Part shown: positions 37,396 to 45,220 of the stretch, one piece after another
Position numbering within the stretch: the stretch's first letter is position 1
Layout of the letters: every line of letters begins with the position of its first letter
Source: Streptomyces ochraceiscleroticus
Lineage (GTDB): Bacteria; Actinomycetota; Actinomycetes; Streptomycetales; Streptomycetaceae
Direction: 5' to 3'
Assembly (NCBI RefSeq): GCF_000720485.1
Contig: NZ_JOAX01000001.1
Coordinates: forward strand, 403,207 to 467,206
DNA length: 64,000 bases
Notes under the pieces: generated by a model
Seen by the model: only the letters and a program-made list of their open reading frames with translations
Databases searched by the model: none
What the model was told of the DNA's origin: nothing
Translations under genes and position numbers: made by a program

Positions 37396-38649
37396 ATGGT
37401 GACGGGAGCGGTGGACGACAGCACGGGGACCGGAACGGCGGACGAGGCGGACGAGACGGCGCGCGGCACGGACAGCGGTGCGGAGAGCGGCGCGGGAAAG
37501 AGGCCGGTGCGGATGGGGCGAGGCGGAGCGTGCATGTCGGGCGACCGGGAGCGGCAGGCCCGTCGGGACGGGCTGTCGCCGGTCAGCCGCCGGCTGGTCT
37601 GCTGGCTGCCCGCCATGCTCCTCATCGGCGGTCTGGCCTTCGACCTGCTGACCCCGGCCCAGTACACCGCCGCGCCCTTCTTCTCGGCAGCGCCGCTGGT
37701 GGCCGCGCCGCTGTACTCACTGCGGAACACGGCGCTGGTCAGCGTCGTCTCCGTACTGGCGGAGCTGGGCGTGGTCACCGCCCACGGCCACGCCGGCGGC
37801 TACGAGTCGTACACCGAAGCGGTGACCGTCCTGGTCGTCGCCTTCCTGGCGCTCGCGATCAACCGGGCGGTACGGATGACCGACGCCCGGCTCGCCTCCG
37901 TGCGGGACGTGGCGGAGGTCGCCCAGCGGGCCGTGCTGCCGCTGCCGCCGGACCGCATCAGCGGGCTCGACGTCGCCGCGCGGTACGAAGCGGCGCAGGC
38001 GGACGCCCGTATCGGCGGCGATCTGTACGCCGTGCAGGACACCCCGCACGGCGTGCGGCTCATCGTCGGCGATGTACGCGGCAAGGGACTGGAGGCGGTG
38101 GAGGCCGCCGTGATCGTCATCGGGGCCTTCCGGGAGGCCGCGGAGCAGGAGGCCACGCTGGAGGCGGTGGCGGGCCGGCTGGAACGGGCGCTGCAGCGCG
38201 AGGGGAGCCGGCGGGAGGGGCTGGACCAGTTCGAGGGATTCACCACGGCTGTACTTGCCGAGGTGCCGTCCGAGGAGCGCGGGGTGCTGCGCGTACTGAA
38301 CCGCGGCCATCCGGCGCCGCTGCTGCTGTGCGCGGACGGCACGCTGCGCGAGCTGGAGCCGCGGATACCGGCGCTGCCGCTCGGGCTGAGCGAGGTCGCG
38401 GGCTGGCCGGACCGGGCCGACCAGGCCGACTTCCCGCCCGGCGCGATGCTGCTGCTGTTCACCGACGGGGTGTCCGAGGCGCGGGACTCCGGGGGCGTGT
38501 TCTACCAGCCGGCGGTCCGGCTGGCCGGTCGGGCGTTCACCGGCCCCGATGCGCTTCTGGACGCCCTGATCGACGACGTGGCGCAGCACACGGGAGGGGA
38601 GAAGGCGGACGACATGGCGCTGCTGGCGGTACGGAGACCGGAGGGGTAG
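37396..38649 (+). CDS. Membrane-bound SpoIIE/PP2C-type serine phosphatase
   Basis: The protein is 417 residues from ATG 37396. ATGs at 37513 (AAAGAGG 9 bases upstream) and 37534 and a GTG at 37360 are alternatives. Strong third-position GC bias supports coding from at least 37396. After a disordered acidic head come three or four membrane helices (about residues 70-160). The phosphatase domain has ARIGGDLYAV, IVGDVRGKGLEAVEA, TTAVLAEV, LNRGHPAPLLL, LLFTDGVSEARD and DDMALLAVRR, the metal-binding PP2C motifs. It lacks a visible sensor other than the membrane part. Such proteins dephosphorylate anti-anti-sigma factors. The target is not encoded nearby. Confidence 0.9.
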   Translation: MVTGAVDDSTGTGTADEADETARGTDSGAESGAGKRPVRMGRGGACMSGDRERQARRDGLSPVSRRLVCWLPAMLLIGGLAFDLLTPAQYTAAPFFSAAPLVAAPLYSLRNTALVSVVSVLAELGVVTAHGHAGGYESYTEAVTVLVVAFLALAINRAVRMTDARLASVRDVAEVAQRAVLPLPPDRISGLDVAARYEAAQADARIGGDLYAVQDTPHGVRLIVGDVRGKGLEAVEAAVIVIGAFREAAEQEATLEAVAGRLERALQREGSRREGLDQFEGFTTAVLAEVPSEERGVLRVLNRGHPAPLLLCADGTLRELEPRIPALPLGLSEVAGWPDRADQADFPPGAMLLLFTDGVSEARDSGGVFYQPAVRLAGRAFTGPDALLDALIDDVAQHTGGEKADDMALLAVRRPEG

Positions 38650-38710
38650 GCGACCGGAGGGGTAAGCCAGGGCGGTAGGGCGTGCCCTGGGGAGTCGCCC
38701 TGGCGAGCCC

Positions 38711-38797
38711 CCTGGACGGGTCTGCGAAGCCCTTGGACGGGCCCTGCGGAGTGCCTGGGAGGGCTCTGCTGAGTCCCTGGTCGGGCCCTGCGGAGTC
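38711..38797. repeat. 22-bp tandem repeat, four copies
   Basis: Degenerate units of the form CCTGGNNGGGCYCTGCGGAGTC start at about 38711, 38731, 38754 and 38776, with a partial fifth. They lie between two convergent genes. Confidence 0.7.
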
Positions 38798-38826
38798 CCG
38801 GCGGGCCGAGGTGACCCCGGGGGAGG

Positions 38827-39936
38827 TCACCCCACCTCCGGCGTCTCCTCCAGCCACTGCACGCTCTGCCCGTGCTGGCCCGTGAGGGCGACCGGCCGGC
38901 CGTCGAGGGCGAGGGTGAGCTGGTGTGCGTCGGCGGGGCGCGGCCCGGGCAGCCACGGCAGCACGCTGTGGTACTCGTTGGAGATCCAGTGTCCGGCCCG
39001 GTCCACCAGGACCGACCGTACGACCCGGGCGAACTCCTCGCGGCGCTCCAGCGGCAGATACGTCAGCACGGCCGTGTGGAAGACCACCAGCGTCGCGTCG
39101 CGCGGCGCCTGCGCGGCCAGCGCGGGCAGCTCGTCCAGGAGGTCGCCGCGTACGAGCGGAGCGGGCGGTGCCTGCCGTACGGCCTCGATGGCGCCCAGCT
39201 GGCGCTGCTGACGTGCCGCCGCATCGGGCGTCGAACCGGGCCAGACCAGCGCCTGGAGCCAGCGCACGTCGTCGGGGTCGGTCACGTCGAGCGGGTTCAG
39301 GTCGATCCCGGCCCGCCAGACGATCCGCGGCAGCTCGGTCGGTACGGGCGTGCCCGGAGACGTACGGCAGGGAAAGACGACCGGACTGTCCGAAGCGCCG
39401 GACTCCGGGCGGTTCGGAGCACCAAACTCCGGGCGGCTCGGAGCACCGGGCTCCCGGCTGTCAGGAGCGCCGAACTCCGGGCCGTCGTCGTACCGGTAGC
39501 GGTACAGGTCCGGGTGCAGGCACAGTCCGGCCGACGCGCCGACCTCCAGAAGCGCGAGCGGCTGGGGGAGGCGGGCGAGAAGCGGCAGGAGCGTGGCACA
39601 GCGCGCGGGCTCATTGGTCTGCGTGAGCCGCCGCATCATGACGTCGCGTACGTCGTCCCAGTGCCGGATGGTCCACTCGCGCCACGTGCGGTACGCGAAG
39701 TCGCCGCGCGGCCCCTGATCGGCGTGCGGGCCGTCGAGGTAACGGACGGCGGCGAGCAGGAGATTGGGCTGCTGCTTGTTGCCGGGTGGCAACGAGGCGC
39801 CCAGGAAGTCGCAGAATTCCGGGTCCTGGCTGATGCGGGCGGTCAGCTCCTCATGCGCTTCGGACTCGCCCCGCGCCTGCTGCCACGAGAACTCCGCGTA
39901 CCGATCCGCCACTGCCTGCGCGCTGTTGACGACCAT
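38827..39936 (-). CDS. DUF2332-family protein
   Basis: The 369-residue protein starts at ATG 39936 (MVVNSAQAVADRYAEFSWQQARGESEAHEELTARI). Family features are FLGASLPPGNKQQPNLLLAAVRYL, LARLPQPLALLEVGASAGLCLHPDLYRYRY and GIDLNPLDVTDPDDVRWLQALVWPG. The segment VGASAGLCL resembles the glycine-rich SAM-binding turn of methyltransferases, and VVFHTAVLTYLP could be a later strand. A methyltransferase-like fold is therefore likely, but the substrate is unknown. An insertion with four imperfect EFGAP-x-REPGAP repeats (about residues 155-188) breaks the domain and is probably a surface loop. Confidence 0.85.
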   Translation of the reverse strand: MVVNSAQAVADRYAEFSWQQARGESEAHEELTARISQDPEFCDFLGASLPPGNKQQPNLLLAAVRYLDGPHADQGPRGDFAYRTWREWTIRHWDDVRDVMMRRLTQTNEPARCATLLPLLARLPQPLALLEVGASAGLCLHPDLYRYRYDDGPEFGAPDSREPGAPSRPEFGAPNRPESGASDSPVVFPCRTSPGTPVPTELPRIVWRAGIDLNPLDVTDPDDVRWLQALVWPGSTPDAAARQQRQLGAIEAVRQAPPAPLVRGDLLDELPALAAQAPRDATLVVFHTAVLTYLPLERREEFARVVRSVLVDRAGHWISNEYHSVLPWLPGPRPADAHQLTLALDGRPVALTGQHGQSVQWLEETPEVG

Positions 39937-40189
39937 GATCAGACGTTACTGCTCTCACTGTACGTAATCACTGTGCACCCCTCCGCATAACAACTGACAA
40001 ACGATCAGTCCGGTTCGGGTTTCCGATCCTCGGTCAACTCGCCCCCATTTGGTCATGACTGGCCGCATAAGTCCAGCTCAGCGGGCGTACGGATTCCGGA
40101 GAACGCTTGGAATCCGGCCGTCCCGTCTATTACTGTCCGATAACGCAGCGCGGTCGGACCAGCCGTCGCAAGAGGCGGCACCGCGCGGC
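39937..40189. other. Intergenic region before the riboswitch
   Basis: Less GC-rich than its surroundings (39950-40080) and without a gene. It should hold the promoter of the riboswitch transcript. I cannot place the -10 with confidence. Confidence 0.4.
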
Positions 40190-40350
40190 CGACGCCGAAT
40201 CCCAAAAGCGCACTTCACCACCGCACCACCTGCCCAGGGAACCGGGGAACCACCACCTTGGGGTGAATCGGACGACTCCCCCCGGAGCCGTCCGTAGGAG
40301 ACCTTCCTGCTCCGAACCCGTCAGCTAACCCGGTAGGCGAGAAGGAAGGA
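40190..40350 (+). ncRNA. c-di-AMP (ydaO/yuaA-type) riboswitch
   Basis: Conserved ydaO blocks are present in order: AGGGAACCGGGGAACCACC (40236-40254), CTTGGGGTGAATC (40257-40269), GTAGGAGACCTTCCTGCTCCGAACCCGTCAGCTAACC split over 40293-40330, and GGTAGGCGAGAAGGAAGG. The aptamer ends just before the ribosome site of the M23 peptidase. In S. coelicolor, c-di-AMP riboswitches of this class lower expression of wall hydrolases such as RpfA. The 5' limit is approximate. Confidence 0.88.
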
Positions 40351-40365
40351 AAGGAGTGCGCCCTA

Positions 40366-41622
40366 GTGGCGTCCAACAAGCCTGCCCCGAGCCCGTCTTC
40401 CGGGACCCTGTACGAGCCCTTCGCCCCCTCTGCCCCCTTTGCCTCCTCGGGCGAAGCTTCCTTCGCCGCAGGTGAGGGGTACGCCGCGCACGACACGTAC
40501 GCCGCCCCCGATGCGTACACAGCGCACGGCTCCTATGAGTCCCCCAGGGCGCACGCCGAGCCGGGGCCAGCCGACACCGCCGTCTTCCCCACCTTCCCCG
40601 CCGTGAGTGATCCGGGTGCGGCCGACGGTCCGTGGGAGCAGTGGAACCCCACCGAGGAGTCCGTACGTCCGGTACGCGGCCGGCACCGCGTCGCCAAGCA
40701 GCGCGGCGGCGGCCTCGCCCGCAGCAGTACGGTCCTGGGCGTCGGCGTCATCGCGGCGGTCGGCGCGGGTGGCATTGCCTCCGCGCAGGGCAAGCCACAG
40801 GTCTCCATATCCATGCCCGACCTGGGCAGCATGGCCGAACAGGTATCCGCAAAGCTCCCCGCGGCGGAGACCCTGCCGGGCATCGGCGACCTGGTGTCCC
40901 ACGACTCCTCCGGGACGGGGACGGACGCCGCGCAGGGCGGCCCGTTCACCGGGGCGGCCGGCGGCGAGTCCGCTCAGGGCGGCGGCGAGGCGCTCCGCGC
41001 CCGCATCCTTGAGCAGGCCGAACGGGCGCAGAGCTCCGCCGACCAGGAGGCCCGCGAGGCCGCCGAACAGGCCGCGGTCAAGCAGGCCGAGGCGGACGCG
41101 GCCGAGCGTCAGCAGCAGGCCGAGAGCGCGAAGAAGAAGGCCGCGGCGGAAGCCAAGGCCAAGGCCGAGGAAGAGGCGCGCAAGAAGGCGGCCGCCGAAC
41201 GGGCCGCCAAGCTCGCCGAACTGGCCAAGAGTTACACCCTCCCGGTCTCCTCCTTCACCATCACCGCCACCTTCGGGCAGGGCGGTGACCGCTGGGCCGC
41301 CGACCACACCGGCCTGGACTTCGCAGCGCCGACCGGCACCCCGGCCAAGGCTGTGCACGGCGGCACGATCACGCAGGCCGGCTGGGCGGGCTCGTACGGG
41401 TACCGCATCGTCGTCACCCTCGACGACGGCACGGAGCTCTGGTACTGCCACCTCTCCTCGATGGTGAAGACCTCGGGCAAGGTGGCCACCGGCGACGTCA
41501 TCGGCCGGGTCGGCGCCACGGGCAACGTCACGGGCCCGCACCTCCACCTGGAGGTCCGCCCGAGCCCGGACACCCCGGTCGACCCGATGCCGTGGCTGCG
41601 CGACCACGGGCTGAGCCTCTGA
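40366..41622 (+). CDS. M23-family peptidase (LytM-type cell-wall endopeptidase)
   Basis: The 418-residue protein starts at GTG 40366 with AAGGAAGGAAAGGAG about 10 bases upstream. A disordered Pro/Ala/Tyr-rich head (1-100) and a basic segment RHRVAKQRGGG precede one hydrophobic helix (about residues 118-138), ending in an alanine-rich export site. An Ala/Glu/Lys coiled coil (about 205-285) follows, as in EnvC/NlpD-like activators. The M23 domain (about 295-410) carries HTGLDFAAPTGTP and the zinc ligands HTGLD and HLHLEV. All metal ligands appear present, so it should be active against peptide cross-bridges. It is under control of the c-di-AMP riboswitch just upstream, linking hydrolysis to osmotic or developmental state. 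Confidence 0.94.
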   Translation: MASNKPAPSPSSGTLYEPFAPSAPFASSGEASFAAGEGYAAHDTYAAPDAYTAHGSYESPRAHAEPGPADTAVFPTFPAVSDPGAADGPWEQWNPTEESVRPVRGRHRVAKQRGGGLARSSTVLGVGVIAAVGAGGIASAQGKPQVSISMPDLGSMAEQVSAKLPAAETLPGIGDLVSHDSSGTGTDAAQGGPFTGAAGGESAQGGGEALRARILEQAERAQSSADQEAREAAEQAAVKQAEADAAERQQQAESAKKKAAAEAKAKAEEEARKKAAAERAAKLAELAKSYTLPVSSFTITATFGQGGDRWAADHTGLDFAAPTGTPAKAVHGGTITQAGWAGSYGYRIVVTLDDGTELWYCHLSSMVKTSGKVATGDVIGRVGATGNVTGPHLHLEVRPSPDTPVDPMPWLRDHGLSL

Positions 41623-41627
41623 GTGAT

Positions 41628-41711
41628 CGTCTGGCCGAACGTCCGACTGAACGTCTGGCTCAACGCCTGACTGAACGCCCGACTGAACGTCCGACTCAAC
41701 GCCTGACGACG
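41628..41711. repeat. 12-bp tandem repeat, seven copies
   Basis: Seven head-to-tail units close to CGTCCGACTGAA begin at 41628, 41640, 41652, 41664, 41676, 41688 and 41700. They start 5 bases after the M23 peptidase stop codon. They are non-coding in the peptidase frame. Confidence 0.85.
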
Positions 41712-42055
41712 TCGATGTGGTGAAGGGCCGAGAACGGGCGCTCCTACGGGCTTCCGTCCGCCCGTCCGGGGCACTTGTCCGCCGTCGCCGCCGCCTCGTG
41801 CGCCCCGTTCCGCCGTGAACGGGAACCGGGCGCACAGCAGGAGGGGAGAGGCGGTGGCCGACGGCCGGGTCTCCGCGTACCGCGGGCCCGCACACTACGG
41901 CGGCCCTGATGGCCACCCGCACACCGCGGTGCGCCATCGGGCCGCCGGTCGTATGTTCGGCCATCCGGCGAGCGCGACCGACCCCGCTCCCGCAGAATGA
42001 ACGAGCCCCCGCCACCGCGCCTCAGAAGCACGGCGCCGAGCCAAGGACGGCCCCA
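41712..42055. other. Intergenic region after the tandem repeat
   Basis: Holds the doubtful small frame at 41854-42000 described separately, and otherwise nothing I can identify. Confidence 0.3.
41854..42000 (+). CDS. Possible 48-residue small protein
   Basis: GTG 41854 has an excellent ribosome site (AGGAGGGGAG, about 5 bases away) and the codons are GC-rich at third positions (about 80 percent). The product (MADGRVSAYRGPAHYGGPDG and so on, ending TDPAPAE) is His/Gly/Pro-rich with no known domain. It ends 55 bases before the VOC gene. It may be only a by-product of base composition. Confidence 0.3.
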   Translation: MADGRVSAYRGPAHYGGPDGHPHTAVRHRAAGRMFGHPASATDPAPAE

Positions 42056-42487
42056 GTGGAGTGGACCCTCGAGATCGTCACCGTTCCCGTCACCGACCAG
42101 GACCGTGCGAAGCGCTTCTACGAAGAACAGTGCGGCTTCAAGGCCGATGTGGACGCGCAGGTCGCCGAGGGGGTACGGATCATCCAGCTCACCCCGCCCG
42201 GTTCGCGCTGCTCGATCGCCCTCGTCCGGGGCCTGCCCCCGGCACCCGGCCAGTCCGCCATGGCCCCGGGCTCGCTCCAGGGCCTGCAGCTGTGCGTGGT
42301 GGACATCGAAGCGGCCCACGCGGAGCTGGTACGGCGCGGGGTGGAGGTCGGCCCGGTACAGCATCTCGGGGCCGAGGGCTGGACCGAAGGCCGGGGCGAG
42401 ACGTGGAACTCCTTCATGTTCTTCAAGGACCCCGACGGCAACGGCTGGACGGTCCAGGAGGCGCCGTCCCCGCTCAGTGACCGGTAG
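42056..42487 (+). CDS. VOC-superfamily (glyoxalase/bleomycin-resistance-like) protein
   Basis: The 143-residue protein starts at GTG 42056 (MEWTLEIVTVPVTDQDRAKRFYEEQCGF). It has the two beta-alpha-beta-beta-beta modules of the VOC fold, with LEIVTVPVTD at the start and FMFFKDPDGNGWTVQE at the end, the latter carrying the usual Glu metal ligand. The N-terminal position that is His in glyoxalase I is not clearly present. It may therefore be a binding protein rather than a metalloenzyme. It has no clear operon partner; the aldo/keto reductase follows after 170 bases. Confidence 0.88.
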   Translation: MEWTLEIVTVPVTDQDRAKRFYEEQCGFKADVDAQVAEGVRIIQLTPPGSRCSIALVRGLPPAPGQSAMAPGSLQGLQLCVVDIEAAHAELVRRGVEVGPVQHLGAEGWTEGRGETWNSFMFFKDPDGNGWTVQEAPSPLSDR

Positions 42488-42656
42488 GGCTTCTCCGCTC
42501 CGTAACCGGTGGGGCCTCCGGGCGGAGTCGACGACCGGCGGGGAGAGAGGCCCCACCCCGGCCACGAATGCCCCTGGCAAAGCAACCGAGTGATGCCCCC
42601 TCACCTTCAGGCCATCTCCCGGAATAACTCCCCGCCCGACCCTCGCTGACGCTCAC

Positions 42657-43658
42657 ATGTCCACTTCCTCCAGTTCTTCCGCCTCTTCCGCCCCCACGCC
42701 CGGCCACGGCCCCGTCGCCGTCTCCGCCACCAAGCCCCTGGGCTCGCTGACGGTCTCCCCCCTCTCCCTCGGCGGCAACGTCTTCGGCTGGACCGCCGAC
42801 GTGGCGACGTCCTTCGAGGTACTGGACGCGTTCACCGGAGCCGGCGGCAACTTCATCGACACGGCCGATGCCTACTCCGTCTTCGCCCCCGGCAACAAGG
42901 GCGGCGAATCCGAGGCGATCATCGGCGACTGGCACACCGCCCGCGGCAACCGCTCCGACCTCGTCATCGCTACGAAGGTCGGCGCCCTCCCCGACCGCAA
43001 GGGCCTGTCCGCCGCCAACATCAAGGCGGCCGTCGACGAGTCCCTGGCCCGCCTCCGCACCGACCACATCGACCTCTACTACACCCACTACGACGACGAG
43101 TCCGTCGAGGTCTCGGAGATCATCTCGACCCTCGACGACCTGGTGAAGGCCGGCAAGGTACGCGAGATCGGCGCCTCCAACATTTCGCCGGAGCGCCTGC
43201 AGGAGTCCCTCGACTTCTCCGAGCGCGAGGGCCTGGCCAAGTACGTGGCCCTGCAGCCCCACTACAACCTCGTCTCCCGCGACACGTACGAGGGCCCGCT
43301 GCGCGACATCGCCGCCCGCCACGGCCTGGGTGCCATGCCGTACTACGGCCTCGCCTCCGGCTTTCTGACCGGCAAGTACCGCCCGGGTACGGACGTGGAC
43401 AGCGCCCGCTCCGGCAAGGCCGCCGCACACCTCGCCACGGAGCGCGGCCGCCGCGTCCTGGCCGCCCTCGACGAGGTCGCGGCCCGCCACAACGCCGAAC
43501 AGGCCACCGTCGCCCTCGCCTGGCTCGCCGCGCAGCCCACGGTCACGGCCCCGATCGCCAGCGCCCGCACGGTCGCCCAGCTCCCGGCCCTCCTGGCCCT
43601 CGGCACCCTCCCCCTCACCAACGAGGACCTCACCCTCCTGACGGACGCGTCGGCGTAA
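42657..43658 (+). CDS. Aldo/keto reductase
   Basis: The 333-residue NADPH-dependent TIM-barrel oxidoreductase shows the catalytic tetrad context. Asp and Tyr lie in NFIDTADAYSVF (about residue 71), Lys in LVIATKVGALPD (about residue 107), and His in IDLYYTHYDDESV (about residue 143). ASNISPERLQE and the cofactor-binding C terminus VTAPIASARTVAQL are also typical. The ATG at 42657 is followed by a Ser/Ala-rich stretch. No ribosome site is visible, and the conserved part begins at about residue 27. The physiological substrate is unknown. It ends before a strong hairpin. Confidence 0.93.
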   Translation: MSTSSSSSASSAPTPGHGPVAVSATKPLGSLTVSPLSLGGNVFGWTADVATSFEVLDAFTGAGGNFIDTADAYSVFAPGNKGGESEAIIGDWHTARGNRSDLVIATKVGALPDRKGLSAANIKAAVDESLARLRTDHIDLYYTHYDDESVEVSEIISTLDDLVKAGKVREIGASNISPERLQESLDFSEREGLAKYVALQPHYNLVSRDTYEGPLRDIAARHGLGAMPYYGLASGFLTGKYRPGTDVDSARSGKAAAHLATERGRRVLAALDEVAARHNAEQATVALAWLAAQPTVTAPIASARTVAQLPALLALGTLPLTNEDLTLLTDASA

Positions 43659-43680
43659 CCCGCCCCGCACTCCGGCATAC

Positions 43681-43723
43681 GGCAAGGGCGGCTGCGTACG
43701 GTTCGTACACAGCCGCCCTTGCC
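43681..43723. terminator. Terminator after the aldo/keto reductase
   Basis: A 14-bp stem (GGCAAGGGCGGCTG / CAGCCGCCCTTGCC) with a structured loop. It is followed by three further TTGCC units (short tandem repeat to 43738). Confidence 0.8.
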
Positions 43724-43760
43724 TTGCCTTGCCTTGCCACTCTTGGCCCCTGGCTCGCTT

Positions 43761-43800
43761 ACTTGCGGTCCACGACCACTACTTGCGGTCCACGACCACC
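43761..43800. repeat. 20-bp direct duplication at a gene end
   Basis: ACTTGCGGTCCACGACCAC occurs twice in tandem (43761 and 43781). It covers the last six codons and stop of the minus-strand gene at 43779, so the end of that gene is copied. Confidence 0.85.
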
Positions 43801-44078
43801 CAAGAAGCCGCCGCCACGGCCCCGGCGACCGCGAATACGGACGGCCAGGCCCCCACCTTCTTCGCCAGCGGATGCGACCCGGCGAACGCCGCTACGTACA
43901 GCCCCGTCAGCGCCGCCGCCGTACCGTTCCCACCCTTCCGCTGCCACTCCCGAGCCGCCACGGCCCCGGCCGCCGCCAGCGCCACCCCACCCAACGGCCG
44001 CTTCTTCGTCCACCGAGCCACTCCATAGCCCCCTACGAGCCCACCCGCAGCCACGACACTCGCCGGCACCCCAGCCAT
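43779..44078 (-). CDS. Small membrane protein of unknown function
   Basis: The 99-residue protein starts at ATG 44078, with GGAGG 8 bases upstream; ATG 44114 is a weaker alternative. It is nearly all membrane-embedded, with three or four hydrophobic segments (PASVVAAGGLVGGYGVA, GGVALAAAGAVAA, GTAAALTGLYVAAFAGS, WPSVFAVAGAVAAASWVVV) separated by short basic loops (RWTKKRP, REWQRKGG). I do not recognise the family by name. It is probably a conserved actinobacterial integral membrane protein. Its last codons are duplicated downstream. Confidence 0.7.
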   Translation of the reverse strand: MAGVPASVVAAGGLVGGYGVARWTKKRPLGGVALAAAGAVAAREWQRKGGNGTAAALTGLYVAAFAGSHPLAKKVGAWPSVFAVAGAVAAASWVVVDRK

Positions 44079-44249
44079 CACCAAAACCTCCACATCAGGG
44101 ACATCTCTGGCCATGACCTTACGCCGGGGCGCTTGGAGTCCCGACGGCGTGTCCGTCACTTCGGTCGTGACTTCGCGAGGCGGATGTGTGCCCTGACACA
44201 CTCTGCGTCGCCTTCAGTCGAAGCGTCGATCACTTGACAGAATTTGCAC

Positions 44250-45185
44250 ATGGCGAAGTCAAAGGTGAGCAAGTCGGTCAGCTTCGGCACTCCACCGGGA
44301 GTATCGGAGGGGGACTGGTTTAAGGGCCATAGGGAATTGTATGACCGTGGCGTGCACCGGGCCTACGGGCAGGGAATTTCTGGTACGGCGCGCGACGGTG
44401 TGGACTCGATTGTTCTCTCTGGCGGCTACCTCGACGATGTGTACGGAGATGAGGAGATCACGTATACCGGTGAAGGGGGGCGCGATAGAACGACTGGAAG
44501 TCTCTTCGCCGATCAGACAATGGACTCGCCGGGTAATGCCGGGTTGTTGCTTGATGAGGCTCTTGGTCATCCTGTCCGAGTGATTCGGGGGCTGGATATT
44601 AAGGGCACCAAGCGTCGTCGAGCAACCGGCGGGTATGAATACTGTGGGCTCTTTCGCGTAGCGGATCACTGGATGAAGCCCGGCAAGGAGGGCTTCCGCG
44701 TTTGCCAGTTCAGGTTGGTGAAACTGGCGCCGGGCGAGTCGCCACAGCCTAAGCCCGTCTCTCCTGACGGCGATCAGGACACGGACTTTGAGATGCAGGT
44801 GCGCCGTACGGTTGAGCGTGAGCGGCGCGTTCGTGACTCCGCCGTAGTGCGCGAAGTGAAGGAACTGTACGACAATACCTGCCAGATTTGTGGGACGCGA
44901 CTGGTCATATCCCCTACTGGGGGAGCGTACAGCGAAGCGGCGCATATACAAGCGATGGGTAAGCCGCACAATGGCCCGGATAAAGTGTGGAACGTGCTCT
45001 GCTTGTGCCCAAACTGCCATACGCTGTTTGATCGGGGGGCTCTTCAGCTCACTGACGATCTAGATGTTATTGATGGTCTCACGCAAAAGTTCGTGACTGC
45101 GCTTCGTAAAGCGAAGACGCATGCAATAAAGGTGGAATGTGTCCGCCTCCATCGAGCGCGGTGGGCTGATCGGCTGGCTGAGTAA
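44250..45185 (+). CDS. SRA-HNH modification-dependent endonuclease (type IV-like)
   Basis: The 311-residue protein has an N-terminal SRA/YDG domain (about residues 12-160). It contains FKGHRELYDRGVHRAYGQGISG, SIVLSGGYLDDVYGDEEITYTG and EALGHPVRVIRG. A C-terminal HNH nuclease domain (about residues 200-290) has a zinc knuckle CQIC (211-214) with CPNC (253-256), and H232 in SEAAHIQA and H257 as HNH residues. SRA domains flip and read modified cytosine, so the enzyme should cut DNA bearing 5-methyl- or hydroxymethyl-cytosine, defending against modified phage DNA. The gene is conspicuously poorer in GC, with codons such as GTT, ATT, GAT and CTA, unlike every neighbour. It was therefore probably acquired. 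ATG 44250 is preferred over TTG 44244. Confidence 0.92.
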   Translation: MAKSKVSKSVSFGTPPGVSEGDWFKGHRELYDRGVHRAYGQGISGTARDGVDSIVLSGGYLDDVYGDEEITYTGEGGRDRTTGSLFADQTMDSPGNAGLLLDEALGHPVRVIRGLDIKGTKRRRATGGYEYCGLFRVADHWMKPGKEGFRVCQFRLVKLAPGESPQPKPVSPDGDQDTDFEMQVRRTVERERRVRDSAVVREVKELYDNTCQICGTRLVISPTGGAYSEAAHIQAMGKPHNGPDKVWNVLCLCPNCHTLFDRGALQLTDDLDVIDGLTQKFVTALRKAKTHAIKVECVRLHRARWADRLAE

Positions 45186-45220
45186 GAGCTGAATAAGAAA
45201 CGCGAAACGCGCGATCAAGC

